Counted from the stretch's first letter, positions 26,620 to 35,235 are shown. The stretch: 64,000 bases of DNA from an uncultured Eisenbergiella sp. (GCA_910585455.1 CAJUEL010000009.1:1-64000); one strand, 5' to 3'. Numbers and translations are program-made. The notes: generated from the letters alone by a model not told the origin.

Positions 26620-27255
26620 ATGGTGAACAATGCTTCCCTCACACAGCCGGGGACAGATTCTGTCATACAGTCAAGAACAGCTATGGTCACACGTAAAACC
26701 CGGGAAACCGATATCCATATGACGCTTTCGCTGGACGGAAGCGGAAAAGCCGAAATTCATACCGGAATCGGATTTCTGGATCATATGCTGGAGGGCTTTG
26801 CCAAGCATGGATTTTTTGATTTGACTGTATCAGTCAATGGCGACCTGCATGTGGACGGGCATCACACGGCAGAGGACTGCGGCATCGTGCTGGGACAGGC
26901 GATTGCCAGGGCGCTTGGAGATAAGAAAGGGATTTGCCGTTATGGGCATTTTCTGCTTCCCATGGATGAGACGCTGGTCGCCTGCGCGGTGGATCTGTGC
27001 GGAAGGCCGTATCTGAACTACAATTATGAATTTACAGTGCCGATGCTGGGAGAGCTGGATACTCAGCTGATCCGGGAATTTTTCTACGCGGTATCCTACA
27101 GCGCGGGCATGAATCTGCATATCAAGGTGCTGGACGGCATGAACGCGCATCACATAGCGGAAGCGATGTTCAAGGCATTCGCCAGAGCGCTGGATATGGC
27201 GGTCCAAAGGGATGACCGGGTGGAGGGCGTGCCGTCCACAAAGGGAGCGCTTTAA
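26620..27255 (+). CDS. hisB: Imidazoleglycerol-phosphate dehydratase
   Basis: 211 residues, monofunctional (no HisB phosphatase domain). Conserved Mn-binding motifs: GIGFLDHML, DLHVDGHHTAEDCGI, and GMNAHHIAEAMFKAFARAL near the end. The N terminus is about 20 residues longer than usual; the family core starts at about MVTRKTRETDIHM (residue 22, base 26683), but the better ribosome site favours 26620. Confidence 0.96.
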   Translation: MVNNASLTQPGTDSVIQSRTAMVTRKTRETDIHMTLSLDGSGKAEIHTGIGFLDHMLEGFAKHGFFDLTVSVNGDLHVDGHHTAEDCGIVLGQAIARALGDKKGICRYGHFLLPMDETLVACAVDLCGRPYLNYNYEFTVPMLGELDTQLIREFFYAVSYSAGMNLHIKVLDGMNAHHIAEAMFKAFARALDMAVQRDDRVEGVPSTKGAL

Positions 27256-27307
27256 AAGGCCGCTGTAATATTATCAATGCCGAAATGGGAAAGGAATATG
27301 GAAAGCA

Positions 27308-28597
27308 ATGGATTATAAACGATTTATCCCCTGCATTTATCTGCATCAGGGGAAAGCGGTTTCCGGTCTGAAAAACAGCCGTGCAGTGAGCGATGATCCG
27401 GTCGCTCTGGCGGAAAGCTATGTGGCGGAAAAGTGTGACGGCATTTATCTGCATGATATGTCCGCCAATGATCAGGAGCATGAAGCGGCACTGGATCTCA
27501 TCCGGGAAATCTGCACTGCGGCGGCGGTCCCGGTGATCGGCTCCGGCAATATTCATCGGATGGAGGATGTGAAAAAGCTTCTGTATGCGGGCTGCAGACA
27601 GGTGATGCTGGACTTTACGGAAACGGAGCAGGCGGCGCTTTTGCAGGAGGTTTCCATGAAATTCGGCAGGGAAAAGCTGATCGCCGGTGTGGAGCATCCG
27701 GCACAGCTGAAAGAATATGGAGAGCTGATCGCCACCCATGCCTGTGAGGTTTTCCTGTTCCGGGGCGCTGGCACGCGGGAAGCGGCGCAGATTTCTCCGG
27801 TTCCTGTGCTTCCCTTTTTGCCGGCGGTATCTCTGGAAAAAATCATGGATGAGCTTTCCTGGGATAATGTGAGCGGCATCGCCGGCGATGTGGTCACGGA
27901 AAATGTGAAAAATATCGGCGCGCTTAAAAATCTCTGCCGGGAAAATCAGATTCCGGTGGCGCAGGATAGCGCCGTATACCGCTGGGAAGAGCTTACGAAG
28001 AATTCAGACGGACTCATTCCCGTGGTGGTGCAGGATGTGAAATCCGACGCTGTGCTGATGGTCGCTTACATGAATGAGGAGGCCTATGAACAGACGATCC
28101 GGACGGGACGCATGACCTATTACAGCAGAAGCCGCAGACAGCTTTGGCTTAAGGGAGAAACCAGCGGACATTTCCAGTACGTTCATTCCCTGACAGCGGA
28201 CTGCGATCTGGATACGCTTCTGGCGAAGGTGACCCAGGTGGGAGCGGCGTGCCATACAGGCTCTTACAGCTGCTTTTTCAATCCGGTGATGCACCGCAGC
28301 GAAACGGCCGAAACGCACAATCCACTGAAGGTGTTTGAAGAGGTGTTCGCCGTCATTGAGGACAGAAAGGCGCATCCTAAGGAAGGGTCATATACGAACT
28401 ATCTGTTCGACAAGGGCATTGACAAGATTCTGAAAAAGTTAGGGGAGGAAGCGACGGAAATTGTCATCGCCGCCAAGAATCCCAATCCCAACGAGATAAA
28501 ATACGAAATTTCCGATTTCCTCTATCACATGATGGTATTGATGGCGGAAAAGGGTATCACCTGGGAGGAAATCACGACAGAGCTGGCAAAGCGGTAA
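27308..28597 (+). CDS. hisIE: HisIE with an N-terminal HisF-like pseudo-domain
   Basis: 429 residues in three parts. Residues 1 to about 215 align without gaps at the start to HisF (KRFIPCIYLHQGKAVSG, with GSGNIHRMEDVKKLLYAG as the second phosphate loop). Residues about 225-330 are phosphoribosyl-AMP cyclohydrolase (HisI: metal site DCDLDTLL, then ACHTGSYSCF). Residues 340-429 are phosphoribosyl-ATP diphosphatase (HisE: KKLGEEATEIVIAAK). HisI and HisE residues are intact, so steps 2 and 3 are covered. In the HisF-like part, Tyr11 stands where HisF has catalytic Asp11 and Glu129 where it has Asp130. It therefore looks like a pseudoenzyme domain, possibly for stability or channelling. hisA, hisF, hisH and hisC are not in this window. 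Confidence 0.93.
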   Translation: MDYKRFIPCIYLHQGKAVSGLKNSRAVSDDPVALAESYVAEKCDGIYLHDMSANDQEHEAALDLIREICTAAAVPVIGSGNIHRMEDVKKLLYAGCRQVMLDFTETEQAALLQEVSMKFGREKLIAGVEHPAQLKEYGELIATHACEVFLFRGAGTREAAQISPVPVLPFLPAVSLEKIMDELSWDNVSGIAGDVVTENVKNIGALKNLCRENQIPVAQDSAVYRWEELTKNSDGLIPVVVQDVKSDAVLMVAYMNEEAYEQTIRTGRMTYYSRSRRQLWLKGETSGHFQYVHSLTADCDLDTLLAKVTQVGAACHTGSYSCFFNPVMHRSETAETHNPLKVFEEVFAVIEDRKAHPKEGSYTNYLFDKGIDKILKKLGEEATEIVIAAKNPNPNEIKYEISDFLYHMMVLMAEKGITWEEITTELAKR

Positions 28598-28602
28598 AAG
28601 GA

Positions 28603-29853
28603 ATGGATGATAGACAGTTAAGCGAAGAAGAGAAGTATCTGTTACGGCGCGCAAAGCGCCGCGAACAGATGAAGCAGGAAAAGCGGCGGCAGGAGCTTTT
28701 GCGCCGGCGAATGAAATTATGGTGTAAGCTGGCAGCGGTTTTGATTGGTATCATAGCCGTTGCCGTTTTTGGCGTTTCCATGTGGAATAAAAAGGGCGGG
28801 AGCGTGGACGGCGGTCTTTTTTCCCTCGTACATCGTAAGGAGCCAGATACTGGCCTGCAGCATCCGGCGAATTCTGATTTTCCGGATGAAACCGACCGGC
28901 AGGAATCGCTGTTGGATGAAGAAACAGCGGATGGCGCCGGACAGGACCCGGACGCTTTTGGCATTGACGAATCTTATCCGGAGGGAGAGACAAACTCTGC
29001 CGGAAGTCCGGACGCTGCCGGCTCGGATATGCCCTTCTTTCAGGGCTATGCGGCGAAAATGGACGCTACCACTCCATATCTGGCAAATGAAGAGGTCAAG
29101 AGCAGCTATGCGATCCTTGTGGATCTGGATACCGGAGAGGTAGTGGCGCAAAAGGATGCAAAAACTGTCATCAATCCGGCATCCATGACGAAGATTCTGA
29201 CGCTTTTGGTGGCAGCAGAGCATCTTACCGATCTGGACGAGCCCTTTACCATGACGATTGACATTACGGACTACGCCTATGTGAACGATTGCAGCGCGGC
29301 GGGGTTTGCAAAAGATGAAACCATCACGGTCAGAGATCTGATGTACGGCACCATCCTGCCTTCCGGCGGGGAAGCGGCGGCGGCTCTCGCCATCGCGACG
29401 GCGGGCTCCCTGGATGCCTTTACGGATATGATGAATGAAAAGCTGGCAGAACTGGGGCTGTCCTCTACAGCGCATTTTACCAACTGCATCGGTCTTTATG
29501 ACGAAGACCATCACTGCACGGCATATGATATGGCGATGATTTTAAAAGCGGCGGTGGAAAATGAGCTCTGCCGTACCGTGCTGTCCGCCCATACCTTTAC
29601 GACCATGGAGACGGAAGCGCATCCGGAGGGCATCAATTTGTCCAACCTGTTTTTGCGTCGGATAGAGGATAAGGATACGCATGGCGAGGTGGTTTGTGCC
29701 AAAACGGGCTTCGTCAACGAATCCGGTAACTGTGGCGCAAGCTACGCGGTTTCCAATGATGGAAAGCATTATATCTGTGTGACGGCAGATGCCTTTAGCT
29801 CCTGGCGGTGCATTTATGACCACGTGGCGATTTACCAGCAGTATACGAAGTAA
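28603..29853 (+). CDS. Serine-type D-Ala-D-Ala carboxypeptidase (S11 family)
   Basis: 416 residues. A basic N terminus (KRREQMKQEKRRQE) precedes one membrane anchor (about 44-62) and an acidic linker (about 75-150). The S11 penicillin-binding domain follows with SMTK (catalytic Ser and Lys), a SGG triad in place of the usual SxN (LPSGGEAAAA) and KTG (AKTGFVNESG). The SGG variant occurs in clostridial relatives. It trims the peptidoglycan pentapeptide outside the membrane. It starts five bases after hisIE but is not obviously related to histidine synthesis. Confidence 0.93.
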   Translation: MDDRQLSEEEKYLLRRAKRREQMKQEKRRQELLRRRMKLWCKLAAVLIGIIAVAVFGVSMWNKKGGSVDGGLFSLVHRKEPDTGLQHPANSDFPDETDRQESLLDEETADGAGQDPDAFGIDESYPEGETNSAGSPDAAGSDMPFFQGYAAKMDATTPYLANEEVKSSYAILVDLDTGEVVAQKDAKTVINPASMTKILTLLVAAEHLTDLDEPFTMTIDITDYAYVNDCSAAGFAKDETITVRDLMYGTILPSGGEAAAALAIATAGSLDAFTDMMNEKLAELGLSSTAHFTNCIGLYDEDHHCTAYDMAMILKAAVENELCRTVLSAHTFTTMETEAHPEGINLSNLFLRRIEDKDTHGEVVCAKTGFVNESGNCGASYAVSNDGKHYICVTADAFSSWRCIYDHVAIYQQYTK

Positions 29854-29872
29854 AAACCGGAAAGGAAACGCG

Positions 29873-31273
29873 ATGAACCTCAAAGAGAAATTGAAAAATG
29901 ATGCCTTTTACAGCAAAATATGGAAGCTGGTGCTGCCGATCATCATCCAGAATCTGTTGAGCGCGGCGGTCAGCTCCGCGGACGTGGTGATGCTCAATTA
30001 TGTGGGGCAGTCCTCCATTTCCGCCGTGTCGCTGGCGTCCCAGTATGCCAGCGTGCTTTTCATGGTATTTTACGGGCTGGGCACCGGTGCGACGATTCTG
30101 TGCGCCCAGTATTATGGAAAGGGGGATATGCGGGCAATTCAGGTGGTCGAGGGCATCGCCCTGCGTTTTTCCATGCTGATCTCCCTGGCCTTTGCGGCTC
30201 TTGCTGTTTTCATTCCGGAGGGGATGATGCGCATTTTTACCAATGATCAGGAGCTGATCACAATCGGCGCTTCCTATCTGCGGTTCATGAGCGTCAGCTA
30301 TTTATGCTGGGGCATCACGGAGGTATATCTGGCGGTGCTGCGCAGCGTCGGGCGGGTGGTGGTCAGCACGGTGATGAATGTGCTCGCCTTTTCCCTGAAT
30401 GTCTTTTTGAATGCGGTGTTCATTTTCGGGCTGTTCGGCGCGCCGAGGCTTGGGGCCATGGGCGTCGCCATCGCGACTTCTTTGTCTAGGCTCATTGAGC
30501 TTGCCGCCTGCTTTTTCGTATCCTGCTACAGCAGGGATATCAAGCTGAGCTTTCGCTATCTGTTTGTAAAAAACAAGGTGCTGTTTTCCGATTTCGTGCG
30601 CCTTTCCCTTCCGGCGCTGGGAAATGATATCGTCTGGAGCGTGGGCTTTTCCATGTACTCTGTCATCATGGGGCATATGGGAACGGACGCGGTGGCTGCC
30701 AATTCCCTCGTGGTGGTGGTGCGCAATTTCGGCACGATTCTGTGCTTTGGTATGGCGAGCGCAGGCGGCATCCTGCTGGGCAATATCATCGGAGAAAACA
30801 GCCTGGAAAAGGCGCAGGAGGGCGCCAGAAAGCTGATGAAGCTTACTGTCATCACAGGCGCCCTGGGCGGGCTGATCATTCTGGCGATCACCCCCTTTGT
30901 GCTAAAGCACGCGGCGTTGACCGATCAGGCGATGCATTACTTAAAATATATGCTTTTGATTAACACCTATTATGTGATGGGCGCCGCCGTAAACACGACC
31001 CTGATCGCCGGTGTGTTCCGGGCAGGCGGGGACAGCAGGTTCGGATTTTTCTGTGATGTGTTCGATATGTGGTGCTATGCGGTGCCGTTAGGCTTCATTG
31101 CGGCCTTTGTCCTGCGCCTGCCCGTCATGTGGGTCTATTTTCTTCTGTGTACCGACGAATTTGCCAAATGGCCCTGGGTTTTAAAGCACTACAAAAGCGG
31201 AAAATGGCTGCATAATATCACCCGGGAAAATCTTTTTTCCGAAAAAATGGAAGACGTTACAAACAAAAATTAG
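29873..31273 (+). CDS. MATE family efflux transporter
   Basis: 466 residues from ATG 29873 (AAAGGA upstream). Twelve hydrophobic segments in two homologous halves, with the typical N-terminal LVLPIIIQNLLSAAVSSADVVML. It expels cationic compounds using a Na+ or H+ gradient. It lies 19 bases after the carboxypeptidase gene, probably co-transcribed. The actual substrate is unknown. Confidence 0.94.
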   Translation: MNLKEKLKNDAFYSKIWKLVLPIIIQNLLSAAVSSADVVMLNYVGQSSISAVSLASQYASVLFMVFYGLGTGATILCAQYYGKGDMRAIQVVEGIALRFSMLISLAFAALAVFIPEGMMRIFTNDQELITIGASYLRFMSVSYLCWGITEVYLAVLRSVGRVVVSTVMNVLAFSLNVFLNAVFIFGLFGAPRLGAMGVAIATSLSRLIELAACFFVSCYSRDIKLSFRYLFVKNKVLFSDFVRLSLPALGNDIVWSVGFSMYSVIMGHMGTDAVAANSLVVVVRNFGTILCFGMASAGGILLGNIIGENSLEKAQEGARKLMKLTVITGALGGLIILAITPFVLKHAALTDQAMHYLKYMLLINTYYVMGAAVNTTLIAGVFRAGGDSRFGFFCDVFDMWCYAVPLGFIAAFVLRLPVMWVYFLLCTDEFAKWPWVLKHYKSGKWLHNITRENLFSEKMEDVTNKN

Positions 31274-31275
31274 GA

Positions 31276-31304
31276 TTGCAAAAAATGTCATGCTGGTGTA
31301 TGAT
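31276..31304 (+). promoter_or_regulatory. Promoter of the chemoreceptor gene
   Basis: TTGCAA at 31276-31281 and TATGAT at 31299-31304, 17 bases apart, 39 bases before the chemoreceptor ATG. Confidence 0.6.
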
Positions 31305-31342
31305 AAAAAGGACATAATTCGAGCAGAAAGGAACGTGTGTAC

Positions 31343-32992
31343 ATGAAAAAAAGTATTAAGAAAATGGTAGGAGTCCGGGTGGCGGCGGCCCTGGTTTCCA
31401 CGCTTTTGTTCAGCTTTATGACCACTTTTAATATTTTCAGGATCGAAAGCAACCAGACTGCTGCCGCACAGGCCAGTATGCTTTTGCAGAGAGCACAGCA
31501 GGCGGAGACTGCGCACTATAAGTGGTCCTCCAATTTAAGCAATGCGTTGTATGCGGGCACAGAGTTTACCGGAAGCATTGATCCGACGACCTGTGTGCTG
31601 GGACAGTGGCTGTATGGCGAGGCCGGTACGGATGACGCAACCGTGCAGGAGCTTCGTTCCAAACTGGAGCCGCTTCACAAGCAGCTGCATGAGTCCGCGA
31701 CCTATGTACTGAATCTGGCAGCGGAGAATCAGGCAGAAGCGCAGCTTTACTATCAGGACACGATACAGTCCAACCTCGTTACTCTGGTCGGCATGCTGGA
31801 TCAGGTGGTGGAACGCGGGGAAGCTTTAAGCCAGGATTGTACGGCGCATATGGAGAGGACGATTTTGATCATGCATCTTACCTCCGGTATTTGCCTTTTC
31901 CTTGCGCTGGCATGTCTGATCAGCCTGATTTTCTATGTGCTGCGCAGCATAATCAGACCTATTATTTTGATTACAGGCAAGAGCAGGCTTTTGCAGGAGG
32001 GTCAGCTGGAGCTGAATCTGTCCTATGATGCGAAAGACGAGCTGGGAGATCTCGCAAATACTCTGCAGCAGTCCATGAGCCTGATCCATAGCTATGTGGC
32101 GGATATCAATCACATCATGAGCCAGATCTCGGAAGGAAATTTCGACGTACATACCGCAGTGGATTATATCGGAGATTTTGAATCCATTCAGACCTCTGTT
32201 GACAGCTTTACTACCACGCTGTCTGCTGCGATGGCGCAGATTACACAGGCGGAGCACAGAATTTCTGAAAACGCGGAACAGCTTTCCAGCAGTTCCCAGT
32301 CGCTGGCACAGGGAGCCACCGAACAGGCAAGCTCCGTGGAAGAGCTTTATGCGACGCTGGATGAGGTGTCCAAGAGCGCGAAGCAGAATGTGGAAATGGC
32401 AAACGGTGCACAGGAGCGTGCGCGCCAGACGGGAGAACAGGTTTCTGCCAACGGAAAGCAGATGGAGCAGATGATAGCTGCCATGGAGGATATCAGCAAT
32501 ACTTCCCAGCAGATCGGTCAGATTATTGCCACCATCGAAAATATCGCTTCCCAGACCAATATTCTGGCACTGAATGCCGCCGTGGAAGCGGCGCGGGCGG
32601 GCTCCGCAGGAAAGGGCTTTGCAGTGGTTGCCGGTGAGGTGCGTAACCTTGCCGCCAAATCCGATCAGGCAGCAAAGGCTACCAAGGAGCTGATTGAAAA
32701 TTGTGTGAAGGCAGCCAAAAGAGGCAGCGCGATTGTGGGGGATGCATCCACTTCCCTGCAAAAGACGTTGGAGCTGGTAACGCTTTCCAACACTGATATC
32801 GGCGGCATCGCGGACGCGGTGGAGAATGAGGCCAGATCCATCATGCAGGTTACGGAAGGAATCGGACAGATTTCCTCCGTGGTACAGACCAATTCCGCCA
32901 GCAGTGAGGAAGCTGCGGCAGTCAGCACTGAGCTGTTCAATCAGGCACGCCTGCTTCAGGAGCAGATCAGAAGATTCCGTCTGAAAAATTAA
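31343..32992 (+). CDS. Methyl-accepting chemotaxis protein with extracytoplasmic CZB domain
   Basis: 549 residues. Membrane segment 1 lies at about 10-32 and segment 2 at about 176-200; HAMP follows (about 200-255), then a long cytoplasmic signalling domain with the hairpin tip EVRNLAAKSDQAAKATKELI. The extracytoplasmic domain carries all four CZB zinc ligands in the expected order: His in AHYKW, Cys in CVLGQWL, then two His in PLHKQLHES (residues 58, 84, 112 and 116 here). CZB domains are known from DgcZ and TlpD, where they sense zinc or hypochlorite. A carbonic anhydrase gene, also zinc-dependent, follows. A GTG at 31337 is in frame, but ATG 31343 fits AAAGGA better. Confidence 0.93.
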   Translation: MKKSIKKMVGVRVAAALVSTLLFSFMTTFNIFRIESNQTAAAQASMLLQRAQQAETAHYKWSSNLSNALYAGTEFTGSIDPTTCVLGQWLYGEAGTDDATVQELRSKLEPLHKQLHESATYVLNLAAENQAEAQLYYQDTIQSNLVTLVGMLDQVVERGEALSQDCTAHMERTILIMHLTSGICLFLALACLISLIFYVLRSIIRPIILITGKSRLLQEGQLELNLSYDAKDELGDLANTLQQSMSLIHSYVADINHIMSQISEGNFDVHTAVDYIGDFESIQTSVDSFTTTLSAAMAQITQAEHRISENAEQLSSSSQSLAQGATEQASSVEELYATLDEVSKSAKQNVEMANGAQERARQTGEQVSANGKQMEQMIAAMEDISNTSQQIGQIIATIENIASQTNILALNAAVEAARAGSAGKGFAVVAGEVRNLAAKSDQAAKATKELIENCVKAAKRGSAIVGDASTSLQKTLELVTLSNTDIGGIADAVENEARSIMQVTEGIGQISSVVQTNSASSEEAAAVSTELFNQARLLQEQIRRFRLKN

Positions 32993-33055
32993 ACGGATGT
33001 GCGTTTGATTTTGGATGATAGCAGTCAGCGAATATTAAGAATGGAGGGGATTTAT

Positions 33056-33622
33056 ATGCATCAGGAAAACATATCTGCCGCTAAGGCACTGGAGAAACTG
33101 AAAGAAGGTAACAAGCAGTATTTAGAGGCAGTTTCCAATCCGGGGGATATTTCTCCCGCAATCCGGCAGAAAACCTGTGACGAAGGACAGGTTCCTTACG
33201 CGATCGTTGTCACCTGCTCAGATTCCAGAGTGATACCGGAGGCCGTTTTCTCCGCTGGAATCGGAGAATTATTTGTCATTCGTGTGGCGGGAAATGTGAT
33301 CGATAACCATCAGCTTGGAAGCATTGAATACGCCGCCGACCATCTGGGCACGAAGCTCGTTGTCATCCTGGGACACACCAACTGCGGCGCGGTGGGCGCT
33401 GCCATGGGAGATGTTCCTTCCGGCTATGTGAAAACGATTACGGATGAAATCCGTAAGGCGATCGGTGAGGAGAAGGATGCGCTGCGCGCAAGCTGTCTGA
33501 ACGTGGAAAGAAGCGTATCAATTGTGAAGGACAGCCTGCATTATCAGGGCGAAGGGGAAGCGGATGTCCGGGTATGCGGTGCGGTGTACCATATTGACAG
33601 CGGTAAAGTGGAATTTCTGTAA
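33056..33622 (+). CDS. Beta-class carbonic anhydrase
   Basis: 188 residues from ATG 33056 (GGAGGGG upstream). It interconverts CO2 and bicarbonate. Zinc ligands Cys54, His107 and Cys110 sit in TCSDSRVIPE and LGHTNCGAVGAA, and the Asp56-Arg58 pair is present, so the active site is complete. It lies 63 bases after the chemoreceptor gene in the same direction. A strong hairpin follows at 33653-33696. Confidence 0.95.
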   Translation: MHQENISAAKALEKLKEGNKQYLEAVSNPGDISPAIRQKTCDEGQVPYAIVVTCSDSRVIPEAVFSAGIGELFVIRVAGNVIDNHQLGSIEYAADHLGTKLVVILGHTNCGAVGAAMGDVPSGYVKTITDEIRKAIGEEKDALRASCLNVERSVSIVKDSLHYQGEGEADVRVCGAVYHIDSGKVEFL

Positions 33623-33652
33623 TGGAATTCAGAAGTGCATAGAGTGGATTTA

Positions 33653-33696
33653 AGAACCCGCCACAGCACGGCAGAAGCCGGGCTGTGGCGGGTTCT
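33653..33696 (+). terminator. Terminator after carbonic anhydrase gene
   Basis: A perfect 15-bp stem: AGAACCCGCCACAGC (33653-33667) with GCTGTGGCGGGTTCT (33682-33696), 14-base loop. No long T tract follows. Confidence 0.7.
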
Positions 33697-33777
33697 ACAG
33701 TTTATGACGAGCGTGGCATACTTTTCATTTGAATAAAATATTGGTATTCGGACATACTATTTCCTGTGTTTAATAAA

Positions 33778-33878
33778 TTGGGGAATATTTCGGTATGATT
33801 TGTTAAGAAAAAGTTCCCCAATTCGTATTTGATATTGGGGAACATTGTGCTATAATAATTATATGATTTGTTCCCCAA
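33778..33878 (+). promoter_or_regulatory. Fic gene promoter with four TTGGGGAA/TTCCCCAA boxes
   Basis: Boxes lie at 33778-33785 (TTGGGGAA), 33813-33822 (GTTCCCCAAT), 33834-33843 (ATTGGGGAAC) and 33870-33878 (GTTCCCCAA). The middle two form a perfect 10-bp palindrome around an 11-base centre that overlaps the -35. The promoter reads TTGATA (33829-33834), 16 bases, TATAAT (33851-33856). The last box lies just before the AAAGGAGG ribosome site. The layout suggests a repressor that covers the promoter; its identity is unknown. Confidence 0.65.
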
Positions 33879-33891
33879 AGGAGGAAATGCT

Positions 33892-34830
33892 ATGGCAGTA
33901 CAATATCAAGATATACAGGAATTACTCAGAAGTCGAGCCGACCTTCACGCAAGACTGAATCTGATGCCTTATGATGGGACACCTGAAATCAAAGAGCGTG
34001 GAGATGGAAAATATCTCTATGTCAGAAAGCGTGTGGCAGGCAAACAGACATCGACTTATGTAGGTGCATATACAGAAGAACTTTATAATTTGCTCCTTCG
34101 TAATGCAAGAGAAGTCAGAGAAATCAGAAAAGAGCTTCGTGGTATAGAAAAGCAACTTGCTGCCGCCGGATATTCGGAAGATGAACTTTCTGCTGATGTG
34201 ATAAACAATGTCGCATTCGCACGAGCCAATATGAAAATGAATATCTATGATCAGGCTGTTTTGGAGGGTGTTGCTACATCTTTCCCACAGACAGAAGAAA
34301 TCATAGAAAATGGAAAAGTATCCGGCATGACAGCTACTGATGTTCAAAAGATTTTGAACTTAAAACACGCATGGGAGTTTATCCTCGACCGTGATGTGGT
34401 TGCCAGCCGTTCCGACTACTATATGCTCAGTCACATTGCAAGGCTTGTTAATGAAGGTTTCTTTGCCGAGGGTGGTCACATTCGTGGTGTGCCTGTCACG
34501 ATTGGCGTTTCATCGTATGTTCCGCCGTTACCTAACGAACTGGATGTAAAAGATAGAATCCGTGAGATTGCCGAAGAAGATGATGAGGCTATCAATATTG
34601 CTATCAAGCTGTGTCTGTATTGTATGAAAACACAGATATTCCTGGATGGTAACAAGCGAGCATCAGTTATTTTCGCAAATCACTATCTGATTGCTCACGG
34701 AGGTGGTTTTCTGGTAATTCCCGAAAAGGAAGTGCCGGAGTTCAAGCAGTTGCTTGTAAAATATTATGAGGGCGAAGATATTTCTGTTATCGCAGCCTTT
34801 ATGAAGGAGGGCTGTTGGAAAACAATGTAA
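33892..34830 (+). CDS. Fic-fold protein with variant active site
   Basis: 312 residues from ATG 33892 (AAAGGAGG seven bases upstream). An N-terminal beta-type segment (GKYLYVRKRVAGKQTSTYVG) and a charged helix (about 70-92) precede a Fic domain. The motif is QIFLDGNKR (residues 248-256) where the family has HxFxDGNxR: the catalytic His is Gln248. A helix with TSFPQTEEIIENG may correspond to the inhibitory segment. With His lost, AMP transfer is doubtful; another activity or a regulatory role is possible. The coding DNA is clearly richer in A and T than the housekeeping genes around it and lies in an accessory island, which suggests transfer. Confidence 0.85.
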   Translation: MAVQYQDIQELLRSRADLHARLNLMPYDGTPEIKERGDGKYLYVRKRVAGKQTSTYVGAYTEELYNLLLRNAREVREIRKELRGIEKQLAAAGYSEDELSADVINNVAFARANMKMNIYDQAVLEGVATSFPQTEEIIENGKVSGMTATDVQKILNLKHAWEFILDRDVVASRSDYYMLSHIARLVNEGFFAEGGHIRGVPVTIGVSSYVPPLPNELDVKDRIREIAEEDDEAINIAIKLCLYCMKTQIFLDGNKRASVIFANHYLIAHGGGFLVIPEKEVPEFKQLLVKYYEGEDISVIAAFMKEGCWKTM

Positions 34831-34894
34831 ATCAAATACGAATCCACATTGGGGAGTAAATTCTATTATTTACGATATAAATTGCTCCCCAATG
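34831..34894. repeat. Inverted repeat downstream of the Fic gene, matching its upstream region
   Basis: ATCAAATACGAAT (34831-34843) is the exact reverse complement of 33821-33833 in the Fic promoter. CATTGGGGAG (34847-34856) and CTCCCCAATG (34885-34894) form a perfect 10-bp inverted repeat around 28 bases. The Fic gene is thus bracketed by related sequences in opposite orientation, as at the ends of a small mobile unit or at paired operator sites. Confidence 0.6.
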
Positions 34895-34966
34895 CTATAT
34901 CTGTTCCAGAGTCGAGAAATCGGCTCTTTTATTTTGCTCAAAATTATAAAAATGAAGGAGGTTCCT

Positions 34967-35104
34967 ATGGGAGTATTATCAAATATATTCAAGCCGAGAG
35001 ATAAGCCCGAAAACAGAACAGCGGGCAGTGCCTACACCTTTTACATGGGCGGTACGACTTCCGGCAAAGCAGCGACAGAGCATTCTGCCATGCAAATGAC
35101 TTAA
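34967..35104 (+). pseudogene. Truncated phage portal protein (N terminus only)
   Basis: 45 codons starting MGVLSNIFKPRDKPENRT, with GGTTSGKAATEHSAMQMT before a stop. This is the start of an HK97-type phage portal protein (family knowledge: the real protein is about 400 residues and continues after AMQMT). An AAGGAGG ribosome site remains. No other phage gene is nearby, so this is a leftover of a prophage. The GTTACGA word of the palindrome family follows at 35117-35131. Confidence 0.75.
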
Positions 35105-35116
35105 TGACATTGAGAG

Positions 35117-35131
35117 CTGAACTGTTACGAA
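35117..35131. repeat. Half copy of the intergenic palindrome
   Basis: CTGAACTGTTACGAA is identical to the right arm of the perfect palindrome at 58379-58410 plus its next base. Only one arm is present. It lies just beyond the phage portal remnant. Confidence 0.45.
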
Positions 35132-35188
35132 TAACATCCGGCTCTGGAACTGTCATCTTGTGGAGTAACATCTAAGTCATGGGGGGAA

Positions 35189-35207
35189 GGGGGATTAAGA
35201 ATCCCCC
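35189..35207 (-). terminator. Hairpin downstream of the cotJ operon
   Basis: GGGGGATT (35189-35196) pairs with AATCCCCC (35200-35207) around a 3-base loop, 29 bases beyond the cotJC stop. The T tract on the minus strand is weak. Confidence 0.45.
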
Positions 35208-35235
35208 TGTCCGATTCTGACATGAATCAAGTATG

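Noticed and set aside
33813..33843. CRISPR-like repeat
   Set aside because: The boxes are few, irregularly spaced and palindromic around a promoter; there is no spacer array and no cas gene.
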